64,000 bases of DNA from Neobacillus sp. PS3-40 (GTDB taxonomy: Bacteria; Bacillota; Bacilli; Bacillales; Cytobacillaceae). A program made the position numbers and the translations under genes. Where the stretch lies: NCBI RefSeq assembly GCF_030915485.1, contig NZ_CP133266.1, positions 3,104,001 through 3,168,000 of the forward strand. Direction: 5' to 3'. Shown here piece by piece: positions 1 to 7,712 of the stretch (its first letter is position 1; each line of letters begins with the position of its first letter). The notes below the pieces were generated by a model. That model was not told where the DNA came from, searched no databases, and was given only the letters and a program-made list of their open reading frames with translations.

Positions 1-1
1 A

Positions 2-517
2 ACCGATAGTATACCTTTAGAACACACAATACATGGGGACTCAAAAGAAGTACTTTCAAACCCCCACCCTTTATTAGATAGAAAATTTCAGATGATAATA
101 ACAGATCCTCCTTACGCAGATATGATGAATAAAAAAAAGACAGGTCAGAAATTAAAGTTTTATGGGAAAGATGAACCTTCGCCATATACAAATGATGAAC
201 GTGATCTTGGAAATCAGGAATATGATCAATTTTTGATTCAGTTTAAAGATATTATGGAGTTGGCAGTAAAAAAATTAGAAGTAGGAAAATATGCAGTGGT
301 CTTCTGTAAAGACTTTCAACCAAAACCCGACAAACCCAATATACTACATGCAGACATTATTAATTCATTAAGTACAATACCAGGCTTAGTATATAGAGGA
401 ATGAAAATTTGGTATGATCAGGCAAATGACCTTTTCCCTTTTGGCTATCCGTATGCATTTGTGATGCATCAAATGCATCAATATATACTTATTTTTAGAA
501 AAGAGGAAGAAAAATAA
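2..517 (+). CDS. DNA methyltransferase, C-terminal part (5' end outside window)
   Basis: The reading frame is open from the first bases of the window, so this is the C-terminal ~171 residues of a longer gene. The frame reads HGDSKEVL and, about 20 residues on, IITDPPY. DPPY is the catalytic motif IV of amino (N6-adenine or N4-cytosine) DNA methyltransferases, and the protein ends in a beta-strand-like HQYILIFRK segment usual for the N6/N4 fold. No SAM-binding FxGxG motif lies after DPPY, so motif I is probably in the missing N-terminal part. The ATG at 92 is just before DPPY inside the domain and is not the start. The gene converges on a McrC/McrB-like operon; the two sides shared a terminator before an IS landed in it. 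Exact base specificity cannot be read from this part. Confidence 0.8.
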   Translation, partial: TDSIPLEHTIHGDSKEVLSNPHPLLDRKFQMIITDPPYADMMNKKKTGQKLKFYGKDEPSPYTNDERDLGNQEYDQFLIQFKDIMELAVKKLEVGKYAVVFCKDFQPKPDKPNILHADIINSLSTIPGLVYRGMKIWYDQANDLFPFGYPYAFVMHQMHQYILIFRKEEEK

Positions 518-526
518 AGGCACCTA

Positions 527-530
527 TATT
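527..530. repeat. Target site duplication, left copy (TATT)
   Basis: TATT just outside the left IS end matches TATT at 1964-1967. A 4-bp duplication is within the 3-5 bp usual for IS3-family elements. The duplicated bases are the loop of the interrupted terminator. Confidence 0.7.
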
Positions 531-561
531 TGATCTGAACCCAAAAAGTTAGACACGAATT

Positions 562-1311
562 TTAAGCAGCTTCCTGGGCAAGAGTTCGGTATTGAACCGG
601 ACTCTTGCCTTTTAATTTTGCCTTAATTCGTTTGTGATTGTAATAATGGATATAATCCTCTAATTCTCGTTTAAAATGCTCCATACTCTCAAATTCTCTA
701 AGATAGAGTAATTCACTTTTTAATAAGCCAAAGAAATTCTCTATGACTGCGTTATCTAAACAATTACCTTTACGCGACATGCTTTGTATAATCCCTTGCT
801 CTTTTAAGGCGTGTTGATACTGTTTCATCTGATAATGCCATCCCTGATCTGAGTGAAGGATAGGGGAATCGCCATCTTTTAATTGTTTAAATGCCTTATC
901 TAACATATTTGAAACCAATGGATAAACAGGACGTTTTTCAAGATGGTACGAAATAATTTCTCCGTTATAAAGGTCCAGAATCGGCGATAAATAGAGCTTT
1001 TCACCATATAAATGGAATTCCGTCACATCTGTTACCCACTTCTCATTTGGCTTCGTAGATTGGAAATTACGCTCTAAAATATTAGGTGCGATTTTTCCTA
1101 CTTTTCCACAGTATGAGCGATACTTTTTCATACGAACAAGACACTTTAAACCTATTTCATTCATTAGGCGACGGACTGTTTTATGATTTAGTACAAACCC
1201 CCGATTACGTAATTCCAATGTAATACGCCTATAACCATAACGGCCTTGGTGTTCATCAAAAATCTGTTGGATAACCTCTTTTAATTCACTATATTTGTCT
1301 GGTTGATTCAT
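562..1311 (-). CDS. IS3-family transposase OrfB (DDE integrase domain)
   Basis: OrfB carries the rve-type catalytic core of IS3-family transposases. After an HTH_21-type segment (DEHQGRYGYRRI) come the DDE residues in WVTDVTEF, HSDQGWHY and the final E in NAVIENFFGLLKSE. The coordinates start at an internal ATG, but the frame stays open upstream to about 1458, encoding residues typical of the OrfB N-terminus (KAKVIYEL, STYYYW). The protein is therefore most likely made as an OrfAB fusion by -1 frameshifting on A_AAA_AAG at 1458-1464 within orfA. Transposition needs the fusion in this family; OrfA alone usually acts as regulator. Confidence 0.93.
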   Translation of the reverse strand: MNQPDKYSELKEVIQQIFDEHQGRYGYRRITLELRNRGFVLNHKTVRRLMNEIGLKCLVRMKKYRSYCGKVGKIAPNILERNFQSTKPNEKWVTDVTEFHLYGEKLYLSPILDLYNGEIISYHLEKRPVYPLVSNMLDKAFKQLKDGDSPILHSDQGWHYQMKQYQHALKEQGIIQSMSRKGNCLDNAVIENFFGLLKSELLYLREFESMEHFKRELEDYIHYYNHKRIKAKLKGKSPVQYRTLAQEAA

Positions 1312-1400
1312 TTGTTTTACCCAGTAATAATACGTACTACGTGGGATTTCAGCGACTTTTACCAGGTCAATTACCTTAAATTCTTGCCTTAATTCATAGA

Positions 1401-1910
1401 TTACTTTCGCTTTGTCCTGTTCTGAGACTTTTCCTTTTCTTGAATTAAGGCATGTAACTTTTTTAAGTATGCATTCTCCATGCGTAAACGTTCATTTTCA
1501 GCTAATAATGGATCTTGTGATCCTTTTATTGGTTGTGGTTTCTTTGTATCTTTTTTCATAAATGGACGCCCTCTCTCCTTAGGTTTCAGAGCGTCTATTC
1601 CATTCTCATTAAAAGCCTTTTCCCATTTTAGAACGGTTGAAGGAGCTGGAATATTAAATATAGCAGCTGTTTTTCTATGAGACGTCCCTGTATCTCTCAT
1701 ATAATTTAGTACGTCAATTTTAAACTCTAAAGAGTAATCTGTATACTTTGGGATTAAGCCTTTCATACCATGTAATTCATATAAGCTAACCCATTTCATA
1801 ATAAATAGATAATCAATTCCTGATTCCTTCTCCAACGTTCTATAGGATTTAAAATCTTCAAGATATCCTTTTACGACAGCTAATTTTATTTCTAACGAAT
1901 ATTTCGCCAT
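1401..1910 (-). CDS. IS3-family transposase OrfA (helix-turn-helix protein)
   Basis: OrfA is a 169-aa DNA-binding protein with two helix-turn-helix-like blocks (YRTLEKESGIDYLFIMKWV and HRKTAAIFNIPAPSTVLKWE) and a C-terminal leucine-rich coiled-coil stretch (LLAENERLRMENAYLKKL) used for multimerisation. It binds the terminal inverted repeats and forms the N-terminal half of the OrfAB fusion. The start at 1910 is preferred because GGAGGTG precedes it; an in-frame start at 1928 exists. The slippery heptamer lies at 1458-1464, in the codons for Lys-Lys after AYL. Confidence 0.88.
   Translation of the reverse strand: MAKYSLEIKLAVVKGYLEDFKSYRTLEKESGIDYLFIMKWVSLYELHGMKGLIPKYTDYSLEFKIDVLNYMRDTGTSHRKTAAIFNIPAPSTVLKWEKAFNENGIDALKPKERGRPFMKKDTKKPQPIKGSQDPLLAENERLRMENAYLKKLHALIQEKEKSQNRTKRK
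1458..1464 (-). other. Programmed -1 ribosomal frameshift site (A_AAA_AAG)
   Basis: On the minus strand the orfA codons read TTA AAA AAG, giving the heptamer A AAA AAG in the correct phase. Slipping back one base joins orfA to the open orfB frame, which has no stop down to 562. The same heptamer is the classic frameshift signal of IS3-family elements. Confidence 0.8.
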
Positions 1911-1966
1911 AAAAAATTGCACCTCCAATTGTTAGTCGTGTCTAACAATTGGGGTGCAGTTCATAT

Positions 1967-3769
1967 TTAGGTGCTTTTTCTTTTATAATGAGTGATTAAT
2001 TTTTTTATGAAACGGGTAAAAGTATCTCTTTGCTTATCTTTAAACTCACTATTACTACTTGGGTAAAGAGGTATTGCACCTATTGATGGTACTATATCCT
2101 TTCTCTCTCTCCATAATTCTATAGATTGTTCCACACTTGGTAATATTACATATGATCCCTTAACAACCCTTATAGCATCTTTATAAGCATGCATAGTCAT
2201 AAGGTCAACTCGTTTGGCTATTCTCGCGTCTGTTAAGTTTCCCAGATTAGTATCGTCTAAATCATCCTTAGAGTAAGTAAATAGTTCATTGAGTTTATTT
2301 AACTTATACTTTGCATCAAATACAACTGATCCTAAAAGGTTATCTCCTTTATAGATATTTAACAAAAAATCTGGGTCCATCCTCATTGAATATGAACTTA
2401 GAGGATCATCATTTTTGGAGTGCTGTAATTTATGTTGGTATAAGAGTTCTAAATTAAAAGAATAAAACTCAGTTGATATTCTCTTAATAAATCTCTTTCC
2501 ACTACCGAATTCAACATTAAACCCGCCAGTTGACATAGACTTTAAAATCTCTAACAATTCAGTCAGAACCCAAGCCTCATATAAATCGTAAATTGGTTTA
2601 ACTTGCTTATGAAATAATATGTTGAAAAATTCATCCCATTGTAGTGATTCTGACATTAATAACTGTTCAAAAAAGGTATAGAAATCACTATACCCTGGTA
2701 CCCTTCTAATCGCTAAGTTACCTGTCTCAACATATGGAATACTTTTAACCTCTTGTAGAATATAGTGCGAAAGCATTTCATTAACAATTGACAATAGTCT
2801 AAAGGACTCTAACCCGACAATTGTTTTTTTTGTGTATTGGACTATAAGCTCATTTAGAATTAATGAAACTTCCTCTAATAAGTACTTTATAAATCTATTT
2901 TCAGTTGTATCATACGATAGATGAGTGTGATATTCATTTAGAATGAGCGGTAAGGAATTTTGGGAAACAGATAAGAGAGAAGCTGAAGGATCAGTTTCAA
3001 TCCAATAAGGACTATTTAACATTGATATAATAGTTCTATGATCGAATGAAGAAACTTCACCAATTGTTACCTCTTTAAAAGTTTCTTGTAATTTTGTAAT
3101 TGGAGCGTTTACGATTTCCTCAAAAGAGCTAAGAAGTTTCAAATCAGAAAATGCAGCTCTTATGAAGAAAAACTTACTAAGCATGCTCTTTTCTGAATCG
3201 AATGTGTTTTCTACATTTAAACTTATTGTGCTCTTACTACTCCAAAGCACATCGGAACAAATGTTATTAATATTATCAATCATCGTTTTATAATCAGACA
3301 GATAATCAATTTTTGCTGCTCTTATTTCAATAGGTAGGTTTAAAGCATCTTCAAAATTCCAAAAAATGCCAATTGAGTCTTTACCAACGAATGATTCCCA
3401 ATTTATTTTTGCATAGGCTAGGTTATTTAAGTATCTTACTTTCCCTTGTAATGGGCTAGCCGAAAAATTATGAAGACGAGGCAATAATGTAAGATTTGAA
3501 AGGTTATCGTGTTCAACCTCAATTGTGTAGGTGTTATTTTCCAAAAATTTGAGATCCTCCATTAAAGATTCGGTTGAATATATAATGGGACTTTGAGAAT
3601 AAAGTGATTTATCTAAACATTTTTCACAATCTAAAATAATTTTATGGGACCCTTTGTTAATTGTTATTGTTTCCATAGCTGTATATTCAAATTGTTTTGA
3701 GGACTCAATTGTAATTTTTAAGCATGAGTTTACTACTACTACCTTATTAACTAAATAAAACTCTTCCAT
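1967..3769 (-). CDS. McrC-like DUF2357 / PD-(D/E)XK nuclease
   Basis: The 600-aa protein is built like McrC-type nuclease subunits that pair with McrB NTPases. A beta-rich N-terminal region leads into a DUF2357-type helical segment (ENRFIKYLLEE near residue 290). A C-terminal PDDEXK_7-type nuclease domain follows, with YEAW near 398-401, D467 in MDPDFLL and D485/K487 in FDAKYK; MTMHAYKDAI and GSYVILP further on are also usual in this family. It starts immediately after the McrB-like gene in a TAATG overlap, indicating translational coupling. Its stop codon lies inside the terminator hairpin later split by the IS. Cutting presumably depends on the McrB-like motor; the recognised DNA is unknown. 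Confidence 0.88.
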   Translation of the reverse strand: MEEFYLVNKVVVVNSCLKITIESSKQFEYTAMETITINKGSHKIILDCEKCLDKSLYSQSPIIYSTESLMEDLKFLENNTYTIEVEHDNLSNLTLLPRLHNFSASPLQGKVRYLNNLAYAKINWESFVGKDSIGIFWNFEDALNLPIEIRAAKIDYLSDYKTMIDNINNICSDVLWSSKSTISLNVENTFDSEKSMLSKFFFIRAAFSDLKLLSSFEEIVNAPITKLQETFKEVTIGEVSSFDHRTIISMLNSPYWIETDPSASLLSVSQNSLPLILNEYHTHLSYDTTENRFIKYLLEEVSLILNELIVQYTKKTIVGLESFRLLSIVNEMLSHYILQEVKSIPYVETGNLAIRRVPGYSDFYTFFEQLLMSESLQWDEFFNILFHKQVKPIYDLYEAWVLTELLEILKSMSTGGFNVEFGSGKRFIKRISTEFYSFNLELLYQHKLQHSKNDDPLSSYSMRMDPDFLLNIYKGDNLLGSVVFDAKYKLNKLNELFTYSKDDLDDTNLGNLTDARIAKRVDLMTMHAYKDAIRVVKGSYVILPSVEQSIELWRERKDIVPSIGAIPLYPSSNSEFKDKQRDTFTRFIKKLITHYKRKST

Positions 3770-5133
3770 TAGATAAAACTCCCATAGTTTGAATTGTCCT
3801 TTACTAGAGAGTTAAATACTCTGGAAATAGAGTGTGCAGTTCTAGGAAATCTATAAATGGATTTATTAAAAGGTTGAAGTTCAATCCCCTGTAGGTCATT
3901 AGGCACATTTCCATTTAGAATGTCAGTATAATGACCATCATTAAAGATAGAATGACAAAAATATAGTATGTTTCTAAGTAAAGGTTCTAAAACTCTCCTT
4001 TGCCCATGTAATCTTGGTAATACCTTTAATAAGATAGCACTATCAAGTAAATAAAGTAATGAATTATCATCAAAAGTGATATGACTGTTATCCCAGAGCT
4101 CTTTTCCATTACCTACAAATTGAATTAAACGATTCGTAGTTCTATAACTAAATCTAAATGGAGAGTTTGTTAATAAACCACCTAAATGTGTAATTGTTTT
4201 TTGCAAAATAACTTGATTTAAAGTTCCGTCACCCAATATAGCTGATTCATTTCTACTAGATATAAAAAGATGACCGTGAGTAAAATCATTTACGTTAAAA
4301 TTTAAACTAGAATATAGAGTAGGTGTAGTTGGTGGAGTTGTTGCACCAGTTAGATACGCAACATATTCTTCAGCAGTTGCACCATTCATTTCAATAGCAT
4401 GTGATCGATCAATTACTTTTGGACTAAATCTATATGTAGATTCATCTATATTTACTGTGCCGATTACGTAAAGGTTAGGCGGTATAAGAATATTTTCAGG
4501 AACAAAGTATTTTCTTTCTGAAGTTGGAGAAACATAAACATAGTAATCATCAGGAAAACTGTTCATTTCTAAAACTGCATTTAATTTATCGTTAGAGTCG
4601 GAGTAGTTTTTTGAAATAACCCTAGACCCAGCATTGTGTAAACTGATAGTCTCAGTTTCATATAAGCCAGTCACTGGAGAATACCTTCTACTTTCAAGGG
4701 CACTTAAGAAATCAGAAAAGTAATGTTCTGCTTTGGCAAGATTCATTTCGTCCAATATTAAAAAGAAAGGTTCAGTGGGTTCTTGTATAGCATTTAACAC
4801 TAGCTGTAATACTGGAGTAATAGAATACACACCTAGTAATGGATTGTAATATCCAAGTATGCCTTTGTTATCTAGCCAATCTGGTCGAACAGATACAAAT
4901 GCATACCTATGTTTTTCTATACTAGGGGTAGGTGTTGGGATTCCAGTAACTGTTACAGGATGGGCGGGTGTAACCAAATATTCTGTAAAATATTGGGCTA
5001 ATTTAGTTTTACCACTACCTGATATTCCTGTGAAAATAGTGAGTGGAGATGTTTTAAGTGATAAATATAGATCAATGACATTATCATCATTGAATAAAAA
5101 CCCTGTTCGTTGTAAATGTGATTGTAAGCTCAT
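3769..5133 (-). CDS. McrB-like AAA+ NTPase (restriction motor subunit)
   Basis: This 454-aa AAA+ protein has Walker A GISGSGKT (36-43), the McrB-type motif VRPDWLDNKGILGYYNP (~82-98), Walker B LILDEMN (125-131), and sensor 1 GTVNID (225-230) followed by a conserved DRS. McrB proteins hydrolyse GTP, form hexamers and drive DNA translocation for McrC. Unlike classical McrB there is almost nothing before Walker A, so the N-terminal DNA-recognition domain is missing; recognition may come from the 267-aa protein encoded just upstream. The gene lies 18 bp after that gene and overlaps the McrC-like gene, so all three should form one transcript. Confidence 0.88.
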   Translation of the reverse strand: MSLQSHLQRTGFLFNDDNVIDLYLSLKTSPLTIFTGISGSGKTKLAQYFTEYLVTPAHPVTVTGIPTPTPSIEKHRYAFVSVRPDWLDNKGILGYYNPLLGVYSITPVLQLVLNAIQEPTEPFFLILDEMNLAKAEHYFSDFLSALESRRYSPVTGLYETETISLHNAGSRVISKNYSDSNDKLNAVLEMNSFPDDYYVYVSPTSERKYFVPENILIPPNLYVIGTVNIDESTYRFSPKVIDRSHAIEMNGATAEEYVAYLTGATTPPTTPTLYSSLNFNVNDFTHGHLFISSRNESAILGDGTLNQVILQKTITHLGGLLTNSPFRFSYRTTNRLIQFVGNGKELWDNSHITFDDNSLLYLLDSAILLKVLPRLHGQRRVLEPLLRNILYFCHSIFNDGHYTDILNGNVPNDLQGIELQPFNKSIYRFPRTAHSISRVFNSLVKDNSNYGSFI

Positions 5134-5151
5134 TTAATTTTGTCTCCTATC

Positions 5152-5955
5152 TTAATGAACCATATAAGGACCTATGTGGTTCAAATATCTAATTAAGTCT
5201 TGATCAATGAAAAAACGATTATATGGATAATGCAATATTAATGGTGAACTTCCTAAATGGTCAATCCTATCAAGAGTAGGGGCAATTAACATAGAAGCTA
5301 CGAAGACAAGTCTTCTTTCTGGTTCTCTGTTAAAAGTCTTAACTCTTCTAAGGAATGGATCTAAATTTCGTTCAGTGGGTGTTAACACTGTTATTAATTG
5401 CTCAAATTGAGTATCAGTTCTATTAGTAAGACTGACAATATCTGCCCAAGGTAACTCGAAAAATTTTTTTAAGGCAAGAGGGTATTGAATTAAGTGCTCA
5501 GAAAATGCTAACATTTTGTTACTCTCCAATGAATTATCAAAAACCCTATGGACTAAACTATGTGGAATAAAACTAAGTAAAGTATGTAAATTTCTTAGTC
5601 TACGATTAAACTTAAATCGAATCTCTGTATCAATGGAGTTTTTTTGTGCTCTATATAACCAAGCCTCTTTAGCAAAATTTGTAGGTGCAGTAGCACAATA
5701 AGAAATAAAGTTGTGACCCAGGGTGTTAATAGAAAGTCTTGAGTCCGATAGACCATAAACTCCTTTTAGATCTACCCATACCTGATTTGAAAGAGTACCG
5801 CCAGTAAGGAACCCATTTATTTTTGTTTCAGCATTTACTGCACTTCTCATGCTGGACTCTTGAATGTGGTAACTATATTCTTTCCAGGTTTTTAAAGGGG
5901 GTAAGTGTGGAATAGTATAGTCAGAAAATGTATATCTTAAGGCTGCTATGGTCAT
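5152..5955 (-). CDS. Unknown protein, first gene of the McrBC-like operon
   Basis: I do not recognise this 267-aa protein. The start at 5955 is chosen because GGAGGTATTTAATG precedes it; a longer frame from 6009 lacks such a site. It has no signal peptide or membrane segment, is rich in aromatic and basic residues, and has a strongly basic middle (RFKFNRRLRNLH) followed by alternating helical-looking segments. It lies 18 bp upstream of the McrB-like gene, whose product lacks an N-terminal recognition domain, so by inference it could be the DNA-binding or specificity subunit. An immunity or regulatory role is equally possible. Confidence 0.75.
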   Translation of the reverse strand: MTIAALRYTFSDYTIPHLPPLKTWKEYSYHIQESSMRSAVNAETKINGFLTGGTLSNQVWVDLKGVYGLSDSRLSINTLGHNFISYCATAPTNFAKEAWLYRAQKNSIDTEIRFKFNRRLRNLHTLLSFIPHSLVHRVFDNSLESNKMLAFSEHLIQYPLALKKFFELPWADIVSLTNRTDTQFEQLITVLTPTERNLDPFLRRVKTFNREPERRLVFVASMLIAPTLDRIDHLGSSPLILHYPYNRFFIDQDLIRYLNHIGPYMVH

Positions 5956-6186
5956 TAAATACCTCCATGAAAATTGTATAAAAGATAATAAGCGCTCATA
6001 TTTTACCACATATTTCTAAGTATTGTAAGAAAAAGTAACAATCTTATACATATGAATATAGCCATGACTTAGTGACACTCGTACCATAGAGCCCCTTGAG
6101 AAATCGAAGAGCCACCGATAAACTTTTATTGTATAGCCTATACTTAGTGCATTCCTAATGAGAAGAAGTCACAGAAACACCATAAA

Positions 6187-6217
6187 ATACCCATTTAGCT
6201 TAGTGCTAAATGGGTAT
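6187..6217. terminator. Hairpin, 13-bp perfect stem
   Basis: ATACCCATTTAGC (6187-6199) pairs perfectly with 6205-6217 around a TTAGT loop. On the minus strand the stem is followed by TTTTATG, so it would terminate leftward transcription, including that of the relic at 6235-6378. Confidence 0.6.
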
Positions 6218-6234
6218 TCTACTTTTGCATTTAT

Positions 6235-6378
6235 TTAAAACAAACTCTTCCAGTGACTTTCTGGTATATGCCATGATCTGCCGACCCTAAAACCTTTAAT
6301 TTCTCCGCTATTTAGTAGTTTGTGGGAATAACTTCTTCCGATGTAAGGCACTTCCATCATTTCATCAACAGTTAGTAT
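6235..6378 (-). pseudogene. Excisionase-like HTH protein, relic
   Basis: On the minus strand 47 codons encode LTVDEMMEVPYIGRSYSHKL continuing through NSGEIKGFRVGRSWHIP. This is the signature of the small MerR-like helix-turn-helix (excisionase/helix_turn_helix_17) family: a recognition helix, a wing with GEIKGFRVG, then W-x-IP. A stop codon immediately upstream and no good start in front of LTVDE indicate a 5'-truncated remnant, although a short product from the ATGs at 6358-6360 or 6355-6357 is possible. Together with the integrase relic at 7842-7997 it points to a decayed integrative element. Confidence 0.6.
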
Positions 6379-6480
6379 TTAATTATTAAAGATAAAAGAA
6401 GAGTATATAGCCCTAAAGCCATTTAATATATGGAATTATGAAATGTTCATTTAAGCAGTATATTTTTTGAAAAGGAAACC

Positions 6481-6525
6481 AGCCATAAGATACATAAGTT
6501 CATACAACTTATGTATCTTATGGCT
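6481..6525. terminator. Long hairpin, 20-bp perfect stem
   Basis: AGCCATAAGATACATAAGTT (6481-6500) pairs perfectly with 6506-6525 around CATAC, followed by TATTTAGTATT. This is much longer than a usual intrinsic terminator and only weakly U-rich afterwards. It may be a terminator relic or a cruciform-forming site; no gene ends beside it. Confidence 0.5.
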
Positions 6526-6770
6526 TATTTAGTATTGCTACTTAAATTATTAAACCATTCGATGAAGAAATGAAAACAAATATGCTGTTTTCTACAGGCT
6601 TTTTTTCACAAATTTTCCACAAGGAATTATATGGATATTACCGAATACTGTAAAATGAATACTTCTAATATTTATAGCATTAAGTCTACTATCGCTTTTG
6701 AAAAAGGGCAGATAGGAAGGATAGAAAGAAAAGTAAGTTATTTATAAAATTTCGAGAGGAAGAAAACCTT

Positions 6771-7490
6771 ATGGCAAATGATCAAGGCATTGAACTAATA
6801 TTAAATAGGTTAAATGAATGGAGACATTTTCCTGACTATCAACTGGAGAGAAGGTTTGACATATTTTTATCTTTTTATTTACCTGAGATAATTAGAAAAA
6901 AGACGAATAATTGTAATATCTTAGATGAGATATTACCAGAATTTCCTGTTCCTAAAAGATTATTTAATGATGATTTACAAAACACTAATAATAAAACAGA
7001 ATTTTATAAAGTAGATTTTGTAATGTCCGACAATGGAGACAATATTTATTTTATTGAGTTTAAAACAGATAACAGATCTAGAAGCTCAAAACAAGATATA
7101 AGAATGAGAAAAATTGAAAAGCATGAGGTTGAATTTATTAGCATTGTAAAAGTTCTAATTTATCATTGCTGTGAAGGGAACAGGGAAAAATATTATAAAA
7201 TACTACAAAGTTTGGCGAATTGGGGTTATATAGAGGAAGAAAGCTTTATTAGCTTAATGAAGCAATTATATGATGAGGAATATTTTGATATCGGTGATAC
7301 AAATTTAGGACTCACAATAAAAGATGAAATAAAAAATAATATATTATTTATCCAACCTACAAATCCAACTGGAGATAATAATGTTATTGATTACGATTTT
7401 ATAATAAACAATCTAGATTGGAACGAGGATGATGTTTTGGGAATGGCAATTAAGAAATATTTAGAAAAGTGGAAAGATGCACCTTTATAA
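6771..7490 (+). CDS. PD-(D/E)XK nuclease-like protein of unknown role
   Basis: The 239-aa protein has no family name I can give, but residues ~79-100 read FYKVDFVMSDNGDN then IYFIEFKTD. An acidic residue (D82) followed ~14 residues later by a hydrophobic strand ending in ExK (E96, K98) is the core of the PD-(D/E)XK nuclease fold. An N-terminal helical region precedes it and an acidic C-terminal tail follows. No signal peptide or membrane segment is present. GAGAGGAAG lies upstream of the ATG. It stands alone on the plus strand between an excisionase relic and an integrase relic, very AT-rich like the rest of the island. A defence role is inferred from context only. Confidence 0.7.
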   Translation: MANDQGIELILNRLNEWRHFPDYQLERRFDIFLSFYLPEIIRKKTNNCNILDEILPEFPVPKRLFNDDLQNTNNKTEFYKVDFVMSDNGDNIYFIEFKTDNRSRSSKQDIRMRKIEKHEVEFISIVKVLIYHCCEGNREKYYKILQSLANWGYIEEESFISLMKQLYDEEYFDIGDTNLGLTIKDEIKNNILFIQPTNPTGDNNVIDYDFIINNLDWNEDDVLGMAIKKYLEKWKDAPL

Positions 7491-7619
7491 TTCTTTTCTT
7501 AATTAATAAACTGCCAAAAATATATAAAGAAATATAACCCGAAATCCGTTATTATGACCAATCTATGACCAATAATATATCTTGAAAGGTATTTTGAATG
7601 GTTGAAAACCATAAGAAAT

Positions 7620-7650
7620 AGAAACAGCCTTGAAAATCAAGGCTGTTTCT
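7620..7650. terminator. Hairpin, 14-bp perfect stem
   Basis: AGAAACAGCCTTGA (7620-7633) pairs perfectly with 7637-7650 around AAA. Few Ts follow on the plus strand. It lies just before the tRNA-like remnant, where prophage integrase terminators are often found. Confidence 0.5.
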
Positions 7651-7663
7651 AATGAAAATATTA

Positions 7664-7712
7664 TGGAGAATAGGGGGCTCGAATTTCTGACCTCTACGCT
7701 GCCAGTGGAGAG
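7664..7712 (-). other. tRNA 3'-end-like remnant, possible attachment site
   Basis: Read on the minus strand, the last 20 bases are TTCGAGCCCCCTATTCTCCA, which looks like the T-loop, 3' T-stem and acceptor end of a tRNA with an encoded CCA. Upstream is CTGGCAGCGTAGAGGTC, like a tRNA-Ala(GGC) anticodon loop, stem and variable region. The 5' T-stem strand (CAGAA) no longer pairs with CCCCC and no 5' half can be built, so it is not a functional tRNA. Such remnants mark att sites of elements that integrate into tRNA genes, and an integrase relic lies about 130 bp away. Confidence 0.35.

Larger units (their letters stand above)
531..1963 (-). mobile_element. IS3-family insertion sequence, apparently intact
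   Basis: The element is 1433 bp. Its imperfect terminal inverted repeats read TGATCTGAACCC...GTTAGACACGA at the left end and, in reverse complement, TGAACTGCACCC...GTTAGACACGA at the right end. It carries overlapping orfA and orfB on the minus strand with a canonical frameshift heptamer between them, and it is flanked by TATT duplications at 527-530 and 1964-1967. Neither ORF is interrupted, so the copy may still be active. It sits in the loop of a terminator and disrupts no gene. Confidence 0.9.
520..1974. terminator. Bidirectional terminator split by the IS3-family insertion
   Basis: The left arm GCACCTA (520-526) and right arm TAGGTGC (1968-1974) are perfect complements. Removing the IS and one copy of the TATT duplication rebuilds a 7-bp hairpin with loop TATT, with A-rich sequence on its left and a T-run on its right. 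It lies just after the methyltransferase stop (515-517) and contains the stop of the McrC-like gene (1967-1969), so it served both convergent genes. The arms are now about 1.4 kb apart. Confidence 0.7.
6010..6770. other. Intergenic region with relics and two hairpins
   Basis: The 760 bp between the McrBC-like operon and the nuclease-like gene hold an excisionase-like relic (6235-6378, minus) and two strong hairpins (6187-6217 and 6481-6525). The promoter of the operon must lie in the part next to 5955. I see no other coding potential here. Confidence 0.5.

Noticed and set aside
92-517. Methyltransferase gene starting at ATG 92
   Set aside because: The frame is open to the window edge and the ATG is just before the DPPY motif inside the catalytic domain.
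7664-7712. A functional tRNA gene
   Set aside because: Only the 3' part is tRNA-like; the T-stem is broken and no 5' acceptor strand or D-arm can be built.
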